A stretch of 64,000 bases of DNA from Catonella massiliensis (GTDB lineage Bacteria > Bacillota > Clostridia > Lachnospirales > Lachnospiraceae), in contig NZ_JAEPRJ010000001.1 in NCBI RefSeq assembly GCF_016651435.1, positions 2,542,001 to 2,606,000 of the forward strand, in the 5' to 3' direction. Below, in pieces: positions 1 to 8,764 of the stretch (position 1 is the first letter of the stretch; every line of letters starts with the position of its first letter). The notes beneath the pieces are model-generated. The model saw only the letters and a list, made by a program, of their open reading frames with translations, made no database searches and was not told where the DNA came from. The position numbers and the translations under genes are program-made.

Positions 1-904
1 AAAATACACACCTTCTTGCGATACATCTTAAGTTATTCTTACAATCTATACACTCCTCACTTACATTTCGATTAAATTCTTCCAATCTCTTTTCCCAATC
101 TAAGTCAATACCTGTAAATATAGAACCGATAATGAACTTATTGTTGCCATGTACCGCAATGCAAGGATAGATATTCCCTTCATAATCAATTACCCTATTG
201 TAAATTCCACCTAAACATACTCCTTTATCTGAGTCTGTTATAGAAATAGAACTACAAATAGAATATTCATTCTTGTCCTTTATATATTCCTCACATTTTT
301 TTATTTGTATCGAATAAATAGATAAATCAGCTTTTGTCCAATAGTAGTTCCAATAATCAATATAACAAAATATATGCTTAAATCCTAAATCCCAAAGATG
401 CATAATATTTTCAAATAATACGCATACACTATCTAATGAAACAGTAACTCGCCCAGTAATCTTTAATCCATCCTTAATCATTTTTTTTATATTTGAGCTA
501 ACAGTTGAATATGAACCTATACCATTTTTAAATATTCTCATTGAATTATGAACTAATGGTTTCCCATCTATACTAATACTGATATCATCTATTTTTCTTA
601 ATAGATTTAATATATTTCTCCCATATAGTGTTCCATTTGTTGTAATTGAATATGTAAATCTTATCCCTTCAATTGTATTAAACTTATCAATTAATAAAGA
701 AATCACCTTATAATTCAGCAAAGGTTCTCCTCCATGAAACCTAACCAAACATTCCTGCACTCCATTGATAGCAAATGTACTTCTAAGAAATTTGTAAACT
801 TCTATAGCTGTACTTTCTTTCATAAATGCAGCATTTTTATCCCCTTCATAACAATATCTACATCTCATATTACAATCTTCTGCAACCCACAATGAAACAG
901 ACAT
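1..904 (-). CDS. Radical SAM/SPASM protein, 3' end beyond window
   Basis: This reading frame is open from an ATG at 902-904 to the window edge, so the C-terminus is missing. The translation carries a CxxxCxxC radical SAM cluster motif at residues 11-18 (CNMRCRYC), then an HGGEP segment typical of the SAM-binding fold. Near the window edge it has a SPASM-like run of Cys (CIDC, RC, RRC) for auxiliary Fe-S clusters. It begins one base after the stop codon of the upstream radical SAM gene, so the two are surely co-transcribed. Enzymes of this class install thioether, C-C or other radical crosslinks on peptides, or mature an enzyme. The neighbouring small Cys peptide suggests peptide modification, which is inference. 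No leader-binding domain is visible at its N-terminus. Confidence 0.85.
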   Translation of the reverse strand, partial: MSVSLWVAEDCNMRCRYCYEGDKNAAFMKESTAIEVYKFLRSTFAINGVQECLVRFHGGEPLLNYKVISLLIDKFNTIEGIRFTYSITTNGTLYGRNILNLLRKIDDISISIDGKPLVHNSMRIFKNGIGSYSTVSSNIKKMIKDGLKITGRVTVSLDSVCVLFENIMHLWDLGFKHIFCYIDYWNYYWTKADLSIYSIQIKKCEEYIKDKNEYSICSSISITDSDKGVCLGGIYNRVIDYEGNIYPCIAVHGNNKFIIGSIFTGIDLDWEKRLEEFNRNVSEECIDCKNNLRCIARRCVF

Positions 905-905
905 T

Positions 906-2138
906 TTAGCCATATATCTTTTTCTCCAATATTGTTTTTCTAGATTTACAGTAAGCTTCCAAGTACCCATATTTATTATATAAATACATATACGCTGGAC
1001 AAGTATTGCAAAACATATATACTTTACAACCACTGCAATATGGTGCTCTATCTGGCATTATTGATTTATAATTATTATATCCACTCGTTTCACGGTATCC
1101 TTTATTTCTCATATAATTATAGAAATTGTCAATTTTTAAAATATTATCCCCTTTAAACTCTTGTAAATTCAAAGCTCCACACGGATATATACATAAATCA
1201 CTACCAATATAAATATTGCTCATAAACGCATCACAGATAGTTGTTCTATATTGAGGTAAAAATCCCCAATTTACTTCAGTTTTTTTATAATTTATACTCC
1301 TTCCATTAAGGTCTTCTATAAACATTTCTTTAAATAATTTCTCATCATTGTCTCTCCCTCTTCCAACTGGAGCAAATCTTCTAAGTATTGGCACAGTCCC
1401 CCACTTTTCATTTAGTTCATAAAATGCAGATTCTCCATTTCTATTAATTGATGTTATTACTGATGAAACCGATATTTTATCCATACCTGCATTTTTCAAC
1501 AATCGTATTGCTTTATCAATTTTATCAAAAACATTCACTCCTCTAATCGCTTCACAGGTTTTCTTATCATAACCATCTATGCTTATGCTTATATCATCAT
1601 AATTATCAGCCAAAAATATTGCATTATCCTCATTAATTAATGTAGCATTACTCATCAAGCATAATTTATCAAATCTTTCTCTTGCAAATTCAGTCAATTC
1701 AAAAAAGTCTTTTCTAACGAGTGGCTCTCCCCCTGTTATGCAGATTGTTTTAACTCCTATTTTTGACAAAATCTGAAAAACACTTTTTAATTCTTCGGTT
1801 GATGGCTCTCCTGCAAATTCCATTACTGAATTTGCACAATGAAGACATTTTAAATTACACAAAGCTGTTATGGCAATATCTACACTTACTAACTCATTTT
1901 TATTATTATAATCTATCAATTCCAGCTTTTTCAATTTATTTAATATATCTTCAATATAAATTCTGCTATCCAAATCAAACTGATTAATAAAATCCTCATG
2001 TTCACTTTCAGTATTTATATAATTATTAACATAGTTAAAACACTCTTCTGTTAGTTTTATCCAACATCCGTTATGAGGATTATTTAAAACAACATATCCA
2101 TTTTCCGAAACAATTCGTATATCTTCACAATATTTCAT
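906..2138 (-). CDS. Radical SAM/SPASM peptide maturase with RRE-like N-terminus
   Basis: 410 aa. Residues 1-85 look like a PqqD/RRE-type leader-binding region: a short beta-rich segment (NGYVVLNNP) followed by a helical EDILNKLKKLELI stretch. The radical SAM cluster motif CNLKCLHC lies at residues 94-101 and GGEP at about 136-139. The C-terminal third holds a SPASM-type Cys set (CDAF, CIYPC, CSGC, FCNTC, YC). This order (RRE, radical SAM, SPASM) is that of RiPP maturases such as sactipeptide and ranthipeptide enzymes. It lies 69 bp downstream of a small Cys-bearing peptide gene and is followed at once by a second radical SAM gene. No clear ribosome site precedes the ATG, so the start is less sure than the identity. 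The chemistry performed cannot be read from the sequence. Confidence 0.88.
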   Translation of the reverse strand: MKYCEDIRIVSENGYVVLNNPHNGCWIKLTEECFNYVNNYINTESEHEDFINQFDLDSRIYIEDILNKLKKLELIDYNNKNELVSVDIAITALCNLKCLHCANSVMEFAGEPSTEELKSVFQILSKIGVKTICITGGEPLVRKDFFELTEFARERFDKLCLMSNATLINEDNAIFLADNYDDISISIDGYDKKTCEAIRGVNVFDKIDKAIRLLKNAGMDKISVSSVITSINRNGESAFYELNEKWGTVPILRRFAPVGRGRDNDEKLFKEMFIEDLNGRSINYKKTEVNWGFLPQYRTTICDAFMSNIYIGSDLCIYPCGALNLQEFKGDNILKIDNFYNYMRNKGYRETSGYNNYKSIMPDRAPYCSGCKVYMFCNTCPAYMYLYNKYGYLEAYCKSRKTILEKKIYG

Positions 2139-2207
2139 ATAGTAGTCTGAGAAGCAAATAAACGCGTAAGAAATATTAAATTCCCTTGCACTTCTATTAA
2201 AACTAAT

Positions 2208-2420
2208 TTAGAAAAACGGGTTGCCCTTAGCAGTTTTTTGTGTATGCTGTACTTCTGAACATGTACACGCAGTTATTGCGGGGCCACCAACCACACCAGA
2301 TTTTCTACCAGATGCCTGCTTAGAATATTTTACCTCTACACAATCATCCATACAGCTTTGAGCTTCAACTTCTTGTTCGTCATATTTTATAAAATTACTA
2401 TCAATTTTTATTTGCTTCAT
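2208..2420 (-). CDS. Putative RiPP precursor peptide
   Basis: 70 aa, preceded by a good ribosome site (AGAGGAAAGGTG, suitable spacing). The N-terminal half is acidic and leader-like. Cys occur at 23, 27, 52 and 54. The second half has a Gly-rich GVVGGP stretch, then ACTC, then a basic end finishing NPFF. It is the first gene of a unit that continues with two radical SAM/SPASM enzymes, and it has its own promoter, so a precursor role is the simplest reading. I do not recognise it as subtilosin, SCIFF, Clo7bot or another known precursor family. No GG-type cleavage site can be assigned with confidence: GVVGG at 42-46 is one candidate. Confidence 0.7.
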   Translation of the reverse strand: MKQIKIDSNFIKYDEQEVEAQSCMDDCVEVKYSKQASGRKSGVVGGPAITACTCSEVQHTQKTAKGNPFF

Positions 2421-2463
2421 ATTATCACCTTTCCTCTAATTTGTATATTTCTTACGCAATATC

Positions 2464-2492
2464 ATTGTACATCTTTTCTTAAATTATTTCAA
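2464..2492 (-). promoter_or_regulatory. Sigma-A type promoter of the RiPP-like operon
   Basis: On the minus strand TTGAAA (2487-2492) is followed after exactly 17 bp by TACAAT (2464-2469), about 40 bp before the precursor ATG. The match to the consensus is good and the distance is normal. Confidence 0.6.
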
Positions 2493-2530
2493 TTGTCTAT
2501 TTATTAAGTTTGTGTCAAGTACTTGTGTGT

Positions 2531-2569
2531 AGTTTTTTAACTTAAATGCAACATTGTGTTGCACTTACC
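2531..2569. repeat. Copy 1 of an IS30-relic-associated repeat
   Basis: The stretch holds a small palindrome (TGCAACA-3 nt-TGTTGCA) within an AGTTTTTTAACTTAAATG context. Close relatives lie at 28124-28203, where it fuses into an IS30-family transposase relic, and at 29804-29885. It is therefore most likely an insertion sequence end left behind. Confidence 0.5.
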
Positions 2570-2632
2570 TTGGAAATCCAGTCAAATAAATATCAGCAGA
2601 ACCATAAAAATTTCCCAATTAGATGCATTAAA

Positions 2633-2658
2633 CTCCCACAATCAGTTGACTGTGGGAG
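2633..2658. terminator. Hairpin between the RiPP-like and ynj-like loci
   Basis: CTCCCACA (2633-2640) pairs with TGTGGGAG (2651-2658) over a 10-nt loop, followed by CTTTTATAT on the plus strand and TTTAATG on the minus strand. It sits just past the stop of the nucleoside hydrolase. The U-tracts are short, so it would be a modest terminator. Confidence 0.5.
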
Positions 2659-2721
2659 CTTTTATATATCCTTTATTAAATGATATGGGCATCAAAAGCT
2701 GTTTACATTCTATTCAGGCTT

Positions 2722-3597
2722 CTATAACTTTATATCCGCCTCTTTAAATCCTCTGTACACCTCTCTTACAAAGCCTTCCTCATTAGTTATCTGAGGAAGA
2801 TTTAACACAGAGTTATGGTCTCCTTCTTCACTCTTTCTAAGAAAGCCTGTCTTAAGGTCTTCTTTGGAGAGCTTGTAATAAGCTATGTCATCAGTGAAAT
2901 TGTTGGGACTCACAAGGTATGAACCGGCAGTTACATCCCAGTTACAAAAGGCCTTAATACCGTATTTCTTTTCATTTCTCTCAAACCAGTAATTGGTCTT
3001 ATCAACTATGTACTTGCCTGTCTCAGTACCAAAAGAAAGCAGGTTCTCCTTGAATTTTTCCACCTCAAATATTACCTTTAGGCAGTTGTTTCCTGTAGCT
3101 ATGCTGATAGGCACTCCAGAAGTTAATACCTTGAATGTAGCCTCATAATCCACAGAGAAATTTAACTCATTGATTGTAAGTCCACCTACGACTAAAGGAG
3201 AGGTTATTCCTCCCATAAGGGTGATGGATTTTACCTTGTTAAAAGCCGCCTCATCCTTCACAAGAGCTCCTGCAATATTAGTAAGAGAGCCTGTTGCAAG
3301 TATATGTACCTCTTCTTCTTTATTAAGCGTATCTACTATAAAATCAGTTGCTTCGTTTTCATAGTCCTCTGCCGTCAGTCCTCCCTTATACACCTTGATA
3401 TCACTTCTTCCTATCTCCTTAAGAAAGCTAAGTGTGTTGGCATATACCGTTTCAGTCTCGTTATTGCCAAAGCAGTTTGTAATTCCTAAGATTTCAACAT
3501 CTTTGCATCCCAATAGATAAAGAAGAGTTAAGCCATCATCCACATCACAGTTTTCTACACCTATAGTATTGTCGCAGTCAAATATTATTTTTTTCAT
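2722..3597 (-). CDS. Nucleoside hydrolase (IunH-like)
   Basis: 291 aa, close to the family's usual 300-320. The N-terminal Asp-rich calcium site (IIFDCDNTIGVENCDVDD) and the later ATGSLTNIA and NFSVDYEA segments are those of inosine/uridine-preferring nucleoside hydrolases, which split ribonucleosides to base and ribose. The usual DxDPG form of the first motif is DCDNT here, and the C-terminal His region is not obvious, so substrate preference is open. The start codon overlaps the stop of the ABC ATPase gene by four bases, so it is the last gene of the transport operon. A link between the imported substrate and nucleoside cleavage is inference. Confidence 0.8.
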   Translation of the reverse strand: MKKIIFDCDNTIGVENCDVDDGLTLLYLLGCKDVEILGITNCFGNNETETVYANTLSFLKEIGRSDIKVYKGGLTAEDYENEATDFIVDTLNKEEEVHILATGSLTNIAGALVKDEAAFNKVKSITLMGGITSPLVVGGLTINELNFSVDYEATFKVLTSGVPISIATGNNCLKVIFEVEKFKENLLSFGTETGKYIVDKTNYWFERNEKKYGIKAFCNWDVTAGSYLVSPNNFTDDIAYYKLSKEDLKTGFLRKSEEGDHNSVLNLPQITNEEGFVREVYRGFKEADIKL

Positions 3598-4631
3598 CCC
3601 TCTTCCTCCAAAAGTATAAAATCATTGTTCTTCCTGCTTATAAGCCTTAGTTCATCGCCGTTTTTAATCTCTGCTTTGGTAAATTCTCCGTAAGGAAGCC
3701 TTACCTTGTATTCATTTTCTTCTGCCTCAAGTATCAGCTCGGTAATCTCTCCCCCAAAAGATATCTGCTTTAAGCTGACCTTTATCCCCAATTCTCCCTT
3801 GTTATCCACATCTAATTCGCTTGGACGAAGAAGGAGTTTATATTTCCCCGGCTTTTTATCAGTTTTAAAACTAATTATATCAGATGTAAAGGTGTTTCCT
3901 TCCACCTTGCCGCAAAAGAGGTTAACATCGCCTAACATAGCTGCAATTTTCTCATCTTTAGGACTGTTATACAGCCTCTCAGGACTGTCAAAGGCAAGTA
4001 TTCTCCCTTCTTCCATAAGGGCAAGCCTGTCAGATAGCGCCATAGCCTCTTCTTTGTCATGGGTTATCATCACAGTTGTTATGCCATTTTCCCTGTGAAG
4101 CCTCCTTACAAGCTCTCCCATTTCCTTTCTGAGGTCTTCATCAAGGCTTGCAAATGGCTCATCTAAGAGGAGGAGCTTAGGCTCGGCTCCAAGCGCCCTT
4201 GCAAGTGCCACTCTCTGCATCTGTCCTCCAGAGAGCCTGCTCACCTTTCTTTTCTCATATCCTGAGAGCCTAACCTGGTCTAAAAGCTTCTCTACCTTTT
4301 CTTTGATTACTGCCTTGTCCATCTTCTTAAGCTTCATGGCAAAGGCAATATTATCCTCTACATTCATATGAGGAAAGAGCCTTAAGTCCTGAAATACTAT
4401 CACCGTCTGCCTTTTTTCAGGTGGAAGTCCTGCTACATTCTTATCAAAGATGCCTATATCTCCGTTATCAGTTTCTAAAAGCCCTGCTATACTCTTTATA
4501 AGGGTGGTCTTGCCACAGCCGCTTTTTCCAAGTATGGAGACAAATTCACCACTTTCTATCTCAAGGTTGATATCCTTAAGTATGTGGTTTTTCCCATAAC
4601 TTACATTCAATCCTTTTACACTTAAACTCAT
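3594..4631 (-). CDS. ABC transporter ATPase, YnjD/PotA-like
   Basis: 345 aa. Walker A is GKSGCGKTT, the signature is LSGGQMQRVALARA, and Walker B LLLLDEPFAS is followed by the switch His (MITHDKEEA). Residues after about 240 form a small beta-rich TOBE-like regulatory domain, as in polyamine, iron and thiamine importers. It lies 7 bp after the second permease gene and is followed by an overlapping nucleoside hydrolase. With two separate permeases and a lipoprotein it makes a complete importer. The layout corresponds to E. coli YnjBCD, whose substrate is not settled. Substrate here: unknown. Confidence 0.9.
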   Translation of the reverse strand: MSLSVKGLNVSYGKNHILKDINLEIESGEFVSILGKSGCGKTTLIKSIAGLLETDNGDIGIFDKNVAGLPPEKRQTVIVFQDLRLFPHMNVEDNIAFAMKLKKMDKAVIKEKVEKLLDQVRLSGYEKRKVSRLSGGQMQRVALARALGAEPKLLLLDEPFASLDEDLRKEMGELVRRLHRENGITTVMITHDKEEAMALSDRLALMEEGRILAFDSPERLYNSPKDEKIAAMLGDVNLFCGKVEGNTFTSDIISFKTDKKPGKYKLLLRPSELDVDNKGELGIKVSLKQISFGGEITELILEAEENEYKVRLPYGEFTKAEIKNGDELRLISRKNNDFILLEEEG

Positions 4632-4638
4632 ATTTCAC

Positions 4639-5448
4639 CTACCTGTGATACTCTATTTCCGCATTTTTAAGGAAGAGCTTTGCCAGTCTGTCAAAGCCCG
4701 CAAATATTACTATCGTCACTATCATAAATACCAGACTGTATATGCTGGCAAAGTTTCTCTCCCCGCCCTGAATGTAAGGCACCATAATTACCGCAAAGGT
4801 ATTGACATTTCCACCTCCTATTAGGAGAGTTAAAAAGTACTGGCTAAAGGAAATGAGGTATGCCATGGTAAAGGCTGATAGGATGACAGGAGTGAGATTT
4901 GGAAGACTTACCTTAAAAAATGCCTTTACAGGGGAGCAGCCAAGCACCCTGGCCTGTTCTTCAAGCTTAAGAGACAATGCCCTTGTGCCCTCTTCTATAA
5001 GCCTTGTTGCGTAGGGAGCTGAGTAAATCACATGGCAGAGAATTACTCCCCATACATTACCTGCAAGTCCAACTCTAAGCAGGGTTACCTGTATACCCAT
5101 TGCAAATACCGTGGTGGGTACAAGAAAAGGAAACATAACCAAGAAGCTAACCACTCCCTTAAGTCTGAATTCGTAGAAGCTAAGTGCCCTTGCAGTCATA
5201 AGCCCTATAACAACGGAAACCGCTGCCACAGTTAGAGATAGCACTATGCTTAAAGCAAAGGTCTTCATCAGCTCGGAATTCATCCTTATAAGACTATTTA
5301 TAGCTCTTAGTGAAAAAGCCTGAGGAAAGAGTGAAGGCCAGGTAAATCTTTCCGTAAATACCCACATAAAAAGTGGAAGAATTGGGAGGATGACTACTAG
5401 TGAAAATATTATTACTATAATCTTTCCAAATATATTATTTCTTTTCAT
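4639..5448 (-). CDS. ABC transporter permease (YnjC C-half type)
   Basis: 269 aa with about six membrane segments. A binding-protein-dependent transport signature (EEQARVLGCSPVKAFFKVSLPNL, the EAA loop) lies near residues 165-190. I place the start at the internal ATG (5446-5448) because GGAGGGG precedes it at normal spacing; an upstream in-frame ATG would overlap the previous gene further and lacks a site. It overlaps the stop of the preceding permease by about 14 bp, a sign of coupled translation. It forms the membrane channel with the upstream permease. Confidence 0.88.
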   Translation of the reverse strand: MKRNNIFGKIIVIIFSLVVILPILPLFMWVFTERFTWPSLFPQAFSLRAINSLIRMNSELMKTFALSIVLSLTVAAVSVVIGLMTARALSFYEFRLKGVVSFLVMFPFLVPTTVFAMGIQVTLLRVGLAGNVWGVILCHVIYSAPYATRLIEEGTRALSLKLEEQARVLGCSPVKAFFKVSLPNLTPVILSAFTMAYLISFSQYFLTLLIGGGNVNTFAVIMVPYIQGGERNFASIYSLVFMIVTIVIFAGFDRLAKLFLKNAEIEYHR

Positions 5449-6307
5449 TTGCCCCTCCAAACTTCTCACTGCTCTTCTTCATCAGTCTGAAGTAAACAAT
5501 GGCAGCAAATACTGAGATTACGGTAAGCACGCCATTATAAGCCATTGCATAAGGGCGGAGCCTAAGGTCAGGCTTTTGAAACTCTATATAGCTAAGTATT
5601 GGCAGTGCCTTTGGCTGTGTAGCCCCTAAGATTTGTGGAAGCTCATAGGCTCCAAGGGCATATACGAATATGATGAGGAAGGCACTTAGGATATTGCCAA
5701 TACAAAGCGGAAGGCTGACCTTAATAAATGCTGTAAGCCTGCTTGCACCGAGGTTTATAGCTGCCTCTCCGAGGTTGCTGCTGATTGCCGCCATAAGAGT
5801 TATGACAAAGTAAATGACAAAGGGAGCCTCCTTCCATATATATGCAAGGATTACACCCACTCCTCCCGCATCATTTATAAGTAGGGGGAACTGGCTCTGG
5901 TCGCTTATGATGTTTAAATGAAATAACATCCTCGCAAGAAGACCATTCTGCGACATTACATTTACTATCATAAGTGCAACTATGGTGTGTGGAACTATTA
6001 TAGGGAGCTTAACTATGGCGTTTATTAGTCCGTTTCGCTTCGTACTTATAAGCACATAGCACATAAATATCCCTATGAGGATGGACAAAACCGCCGATAC
6101 TCCCGCTATCTTAAAGCTATAGATAAATGCCTGTATGCTTGCCTCTCTTCCCAGTATTTCCTTATAGTACATAAGTGTCGGAGTATATAACTTAAAAATC
6201 GGAATTACCCCAAGGCTCTGAGTAATTCCGATTACGATTCCTGTTATAAATACTGTTCCAAGTATAAGCTGAGGCACCAAAAGTAAATATGGTGTCAGTT
6301 TTTTCAT
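5435..6307 (-). CDS. ABC transporter permease (YnjC N-half type)
   Basis: 290 aa, six predicted membrane segments, with an EAA-type loop (GEAAINLGASRLTAFIKVSLPL) about two-thirds along. In E. coli YnjC both permease halves are one long chain; here they are two genes. The ATG overlaps the TAA of the lipoprotein gene (TAATG), so translation is coupled. It heterodimerises, by inference, with the next permease. Confidence 0.88.
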   Translation of the reverse strand: MKKLTPYLLLVPQLILGTVFITGIVIGITQSLGVIPIFKLYTPTLMYYKEILGREASIQAFIYSFKIAGVSAVLSILIGIFMCYVLISTKRNGLINAIVKLPIIVPHTIVALMIVNVMSQNGLLARMLFHLNIISDQSQFPLLINDAGGVGVILAYIWKEAPFVIYFVITLMAAISSNLGEAAINLGASRLTAFIKVSLPLCIGNILSAFLIIFVYALGAYELPQILGATQPKALPILSYIEFQKPDLRLRPYAMAYNGVLTVISVFAAIVYFRLMKKSSEKFGGANEKK

Positions 6308-7617
6308 TATTTTCCTACCACTTCTTCATTCCAGATTTCCTCGATGATTGGAACAAGGCCTGCAGGCATCTCAGGAAGTCTCTTTGAAAGGAGCTCTGCC
6401 TGGCTGATTACACCCTTGCCGATGTCTACGCTGTCAAAAGCCTTCTTCTGTTCGTCATTAAGCTTCTCATACTGAACAACAGGGATTGTTCTAAGAACCT
6501 TATACCTGTCTGCCTGAACCTCAGGATCCATCATTTCGTTGATAGCCACCTGTGCACCTGCGCTATTGCCTGAGTTAGAAGCAATTGCTATGTAGTTGGT
6601 ATTACCGATAGTTCCCTTGTCAAACTGGAAGGTTCTTGTTGTATCTGTAAATGTACCATTTTCAATATTGGTAGCTACTCCAAATGCTGAATAGCTCATT
6701 CCCATAACAAGCTCACCATCTGCAAACATCTTTGTAACTGCAGGGTTATCAGATGGGAAGGTCTTTCCTTCCTGCCAGAGATATGGGTTAAGCTTTCTAA
6801 GGTACTCTAGAGCCGGCTCTATTGCAGCCTTAACTGTAGCCTTATCTGCCTTCATATCAGCAAACTGCTCGTAGCCAACTATATCGTAAATAACATTTCT
6901 TACAAAGGCTGATGCTGTGAAATCAGGAAGAGCCGCATAGGTAACTTTTCCCTTGTACTTCTTAGCGAATTCAAGAAGCTCATCTGTATTCTTAGGAGTC
7001 TCAGGTGTAATCTTGCTGTCGTTAAAGAATACGAGCTGAGCCTTGCCGTAAGGAGCTTCATAGCCGTCTATAGGGAATGCAAAGTCATAGTAGGTCTCTT
7101 TGTCATCCTTGTTGATATAAGCCTCAAAGTTAGGAAGAGTCTCTGCAAATGGTCCAAAGAGCATGTTATTCTCTTTTGCAGTCTTGAAGTTCTCTCCATT
7201 TATCCATATCATATCGATATCGCCGTCCTTCTTACCAGCCTGAAGCTCACCTGAGAGCTGGCTAAGTATCTTGTCGATATCCATAGGAACTCTCTTTAAG
7301 GTAATGTCATACTTATCTTTGAGTCTCTTAGCAAAGTACTCGTCAAGCCAGGCATTTAGCTTATCATCTCCGCCCCAGCCATAGAAGCTTACCTCAGTAC
7401 CTTTTGCAGCCTCTACAAGCTTGTTAAAATCGCTTCCCTCAGTCTTAGATGAAGCTGTGGAAGCAGCAGATGCAGAGCTCTTTGTGGAAGCCACGCTTGC
7501 ACTGCTCTTAGCTGATGATACTGCCTTGCTTGATGCAGTCTCATTCTTTGCTCCACAGGCTGTAAGTGAAACAACCATAGCCAGTGATAAAATACCTGCC
7601 AATAATTTCTTTTTCAT
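6307..7617 (-). CDS. Substrate-binding lipoprotein, YnjB-like
   Basis: 436 aa. It has a lipoprotein signal peptide with lipobox LTAC (Cys21), then a low-complexity Ser/Ala linker to about residue 60, then a periplasmic-binding-protein fold of the thiamine/spermidine/iron type (VSFYGWGGDDKLNAW, NSGNSAGAQVAINEMMDPE). The last motif and overall length fit the YnjB family. A strong AGGAGG site precedes the ATG, and a separate promoter lies just upstream. It would capture the solute outside the membrane and deliver it to the two permeases. The ligand cannot be told from sequence. Confidence 0.88.
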   Translation of the reverse strand: MKKKLLAGILSLAMVVSLTACGAKNETASSKAVSSAKSSASVASTKSSASAASTASSKTEGSDFNKLVEAAKGTEVSFYGWGGDDKLNAWLDEYFAKRLKDKYDITLKRVPMDIDKILSQLSGELQAGKKDGDIDMIWINGENFKTAKENNMLFGPFAETLPNFEAYINKDDKETYYDFAFPIDGYEAPYGKAQLVFFNDSKITPETPKNTDELLEFAKKYKGKVTYAALPDFTASAFVRNVIYDIVGYEQFADMKADKATVKAAIEPALEYLRKLNPYLWQEGKTFPSDNPAVTKMFADGELVMGMSYSAFGVATNIENGTFTDTTRTFQFDKGTIGNTNYIAIASNSGNSAGAQVAINEMMDPEVQADRYKVLRTIPVVQYEKLNDEQKKAFDSVDIGKGVISQAELLSKRLPEMPAGLVPIIEEIWNEEVVGK

Positions 7618-7662
7618 TAATTCCTCCTTTTTACATAGCCTTTTGATAGGTTAAACGCAATT

Positions 7663-7691
7663 ATCTTACATAGTAATCCATACAAAGTCAA
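7663..7691 (-). promoter_or_regulatory. Promoter of the ABC importer operon
   Basis: TTGACT (7686-7691) and TAAGAT (7663-7668) are separated by 17 bp on the minus strand, about 45 bp before the lipoprotein ATG. This suggests that the importer genes can be transcribed apart from the upstream sugar and Fe-S genes. Confidence 0.55.
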
Positions 7692-7731
7692 ATAGATAAA
7701 ACAAATAAATGCATCACATATAGTATATTTA

Positions 7732-8763
7732 CTATATATCTTCCAGCTCTCCTTCATTAAATAAGGCTTCTATTCCTCTAATAAAGCCATCCTCCAGATA
7801 CTGGGACAACTTCTCCCTTGTACTTTTATTCATTATCTCCTTGTCAGCTTCCTTATACTGTACATACGCCATTGCGCACCAAGTCAGCCCTCTGAGACAG
7901 TTTATCTTAATAAAAGCACGAATAGCTTCTCTTATTCCTTGTGTATCAAAGTAGTTTTCCGCTCTTTCAAGGTACCTTGTTATAAAGTTATCTATCTCTT
8001 TCTTAGTGAGTATGATATCGGTCTTCCAAAACGTGCTTGTTGGCGCTAAGAAATGCCCTATATCCTGGGCAGGGAATCCGTACACTGCCTTTTCCCAGTC
8101 TATGAGGTAGTTCTTACCATCTTCCCCTATTAAGAAGTTGGTCGAGTTAAGCTCAGTATTTATAAGACATCTATACATTCCATCAAAGTTTATTTCACCC
8201 GACCTTGACATAGCCCAGCCCTGATCCAAAAGATGCCTTATCCTTTTATGAATGTCTTTATCAAGATAGCTGCTCCTTGTATAGTGTCTAAACATCTCCT
8301 CACATTCATCAAGCACAAAGCTAAAGCCTGTGCCTGTCCTGATGAGCCCGTTATCAACAGGTAAGTCCTGCCTGTGTATGTCTACAAGAATGTCTGCTGC
8401 CTTCCTTAGGTCCTTTGTATAGTCAAGTGCCACTCCCGGCAGGTACTCCATCACGAGAATGCCGCTATCAAGGTATCTTTTACTGCCATCAACATAGTAA
8501 AGCTTCGGAGTCCTTCCTGAGTTCTCAAGGAGCTTCAAGGTATTTGCCTCGTATTCAATCTGCTTCTCAAGATGCATCTGCGAGCCCTGATTTATCCTAA
8601 GGACCAGCTTCTTACCTGATACCGGATGAGTAAATTTAAGGTTCACATTGTACTCACCTGCGGCAAGCATCTCATACTTTTCTTCTATGGTTTCGGGAAG
8701 TCCAAGCCCCTCCCTGTATTTCTTGCTTTTTACAAGCGGTTTTATAAGTGTAGTATAATCCAT
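7732..8763 (-). CDS. APH/choline-kinase-like phosphotransferase
   Basis: 343 aa. The family fold is shown by an N-terminal Lys strand (KLVLRINQGSQ), a hinge-like ILVMEYLPG, and the catalytic region NTELNSTNFLI followed by NYLIDWEKAVYG (the metal-binding Asp). In typical members the catalytic loop reads HGDxxxxN; here the position of the Asp is Glu and the His is Asn. It may act on a small alcohol or sugar, or be altered in activity. It lies 1 bp from the fused glycosyltransferase gene, which suggests a shared pathway. I see no reason to call it an antibiotic resistance gene. Confidence 0.75.
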   Translation of the reverse strand: MDYTTLIKPLVKSKKYREGLGLPETIEEKYEMLAAGEYNVNLKFTHPVSGKKLVLRINQGSQMHLEKQIEYEANTLKLLENSGRTPKLYYVDGSKRYLDSGILVMEYLPGVALDYTKDLRKAADILVDIHRQDLPVDNGLIRTGTGFSFVLDECEEMFRHYTRSSYLDKDIHKRIRHLLDQGWAMSRSGEINFDGMYRCLINTELNSTNFLIGEDGKNYLIDWEKAVYGFPAQDIGHFLAPTSTFWKTDIILTKKEIDNFITRYLERAENYFDTQGIREAIRAFIKINCLRGLTWCAMAYVQYKEADKEIMNKSTREKLSQYLEDGFIRGIEALFNEGELEDI

Positions 8764-8764
8764 C

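Noticed and set aside
7732..8763. Aminoglycoside resistance gene
   Set aside because: Only the fold is shared; the context is a metabolic cluster and the catalytic loop is altered.
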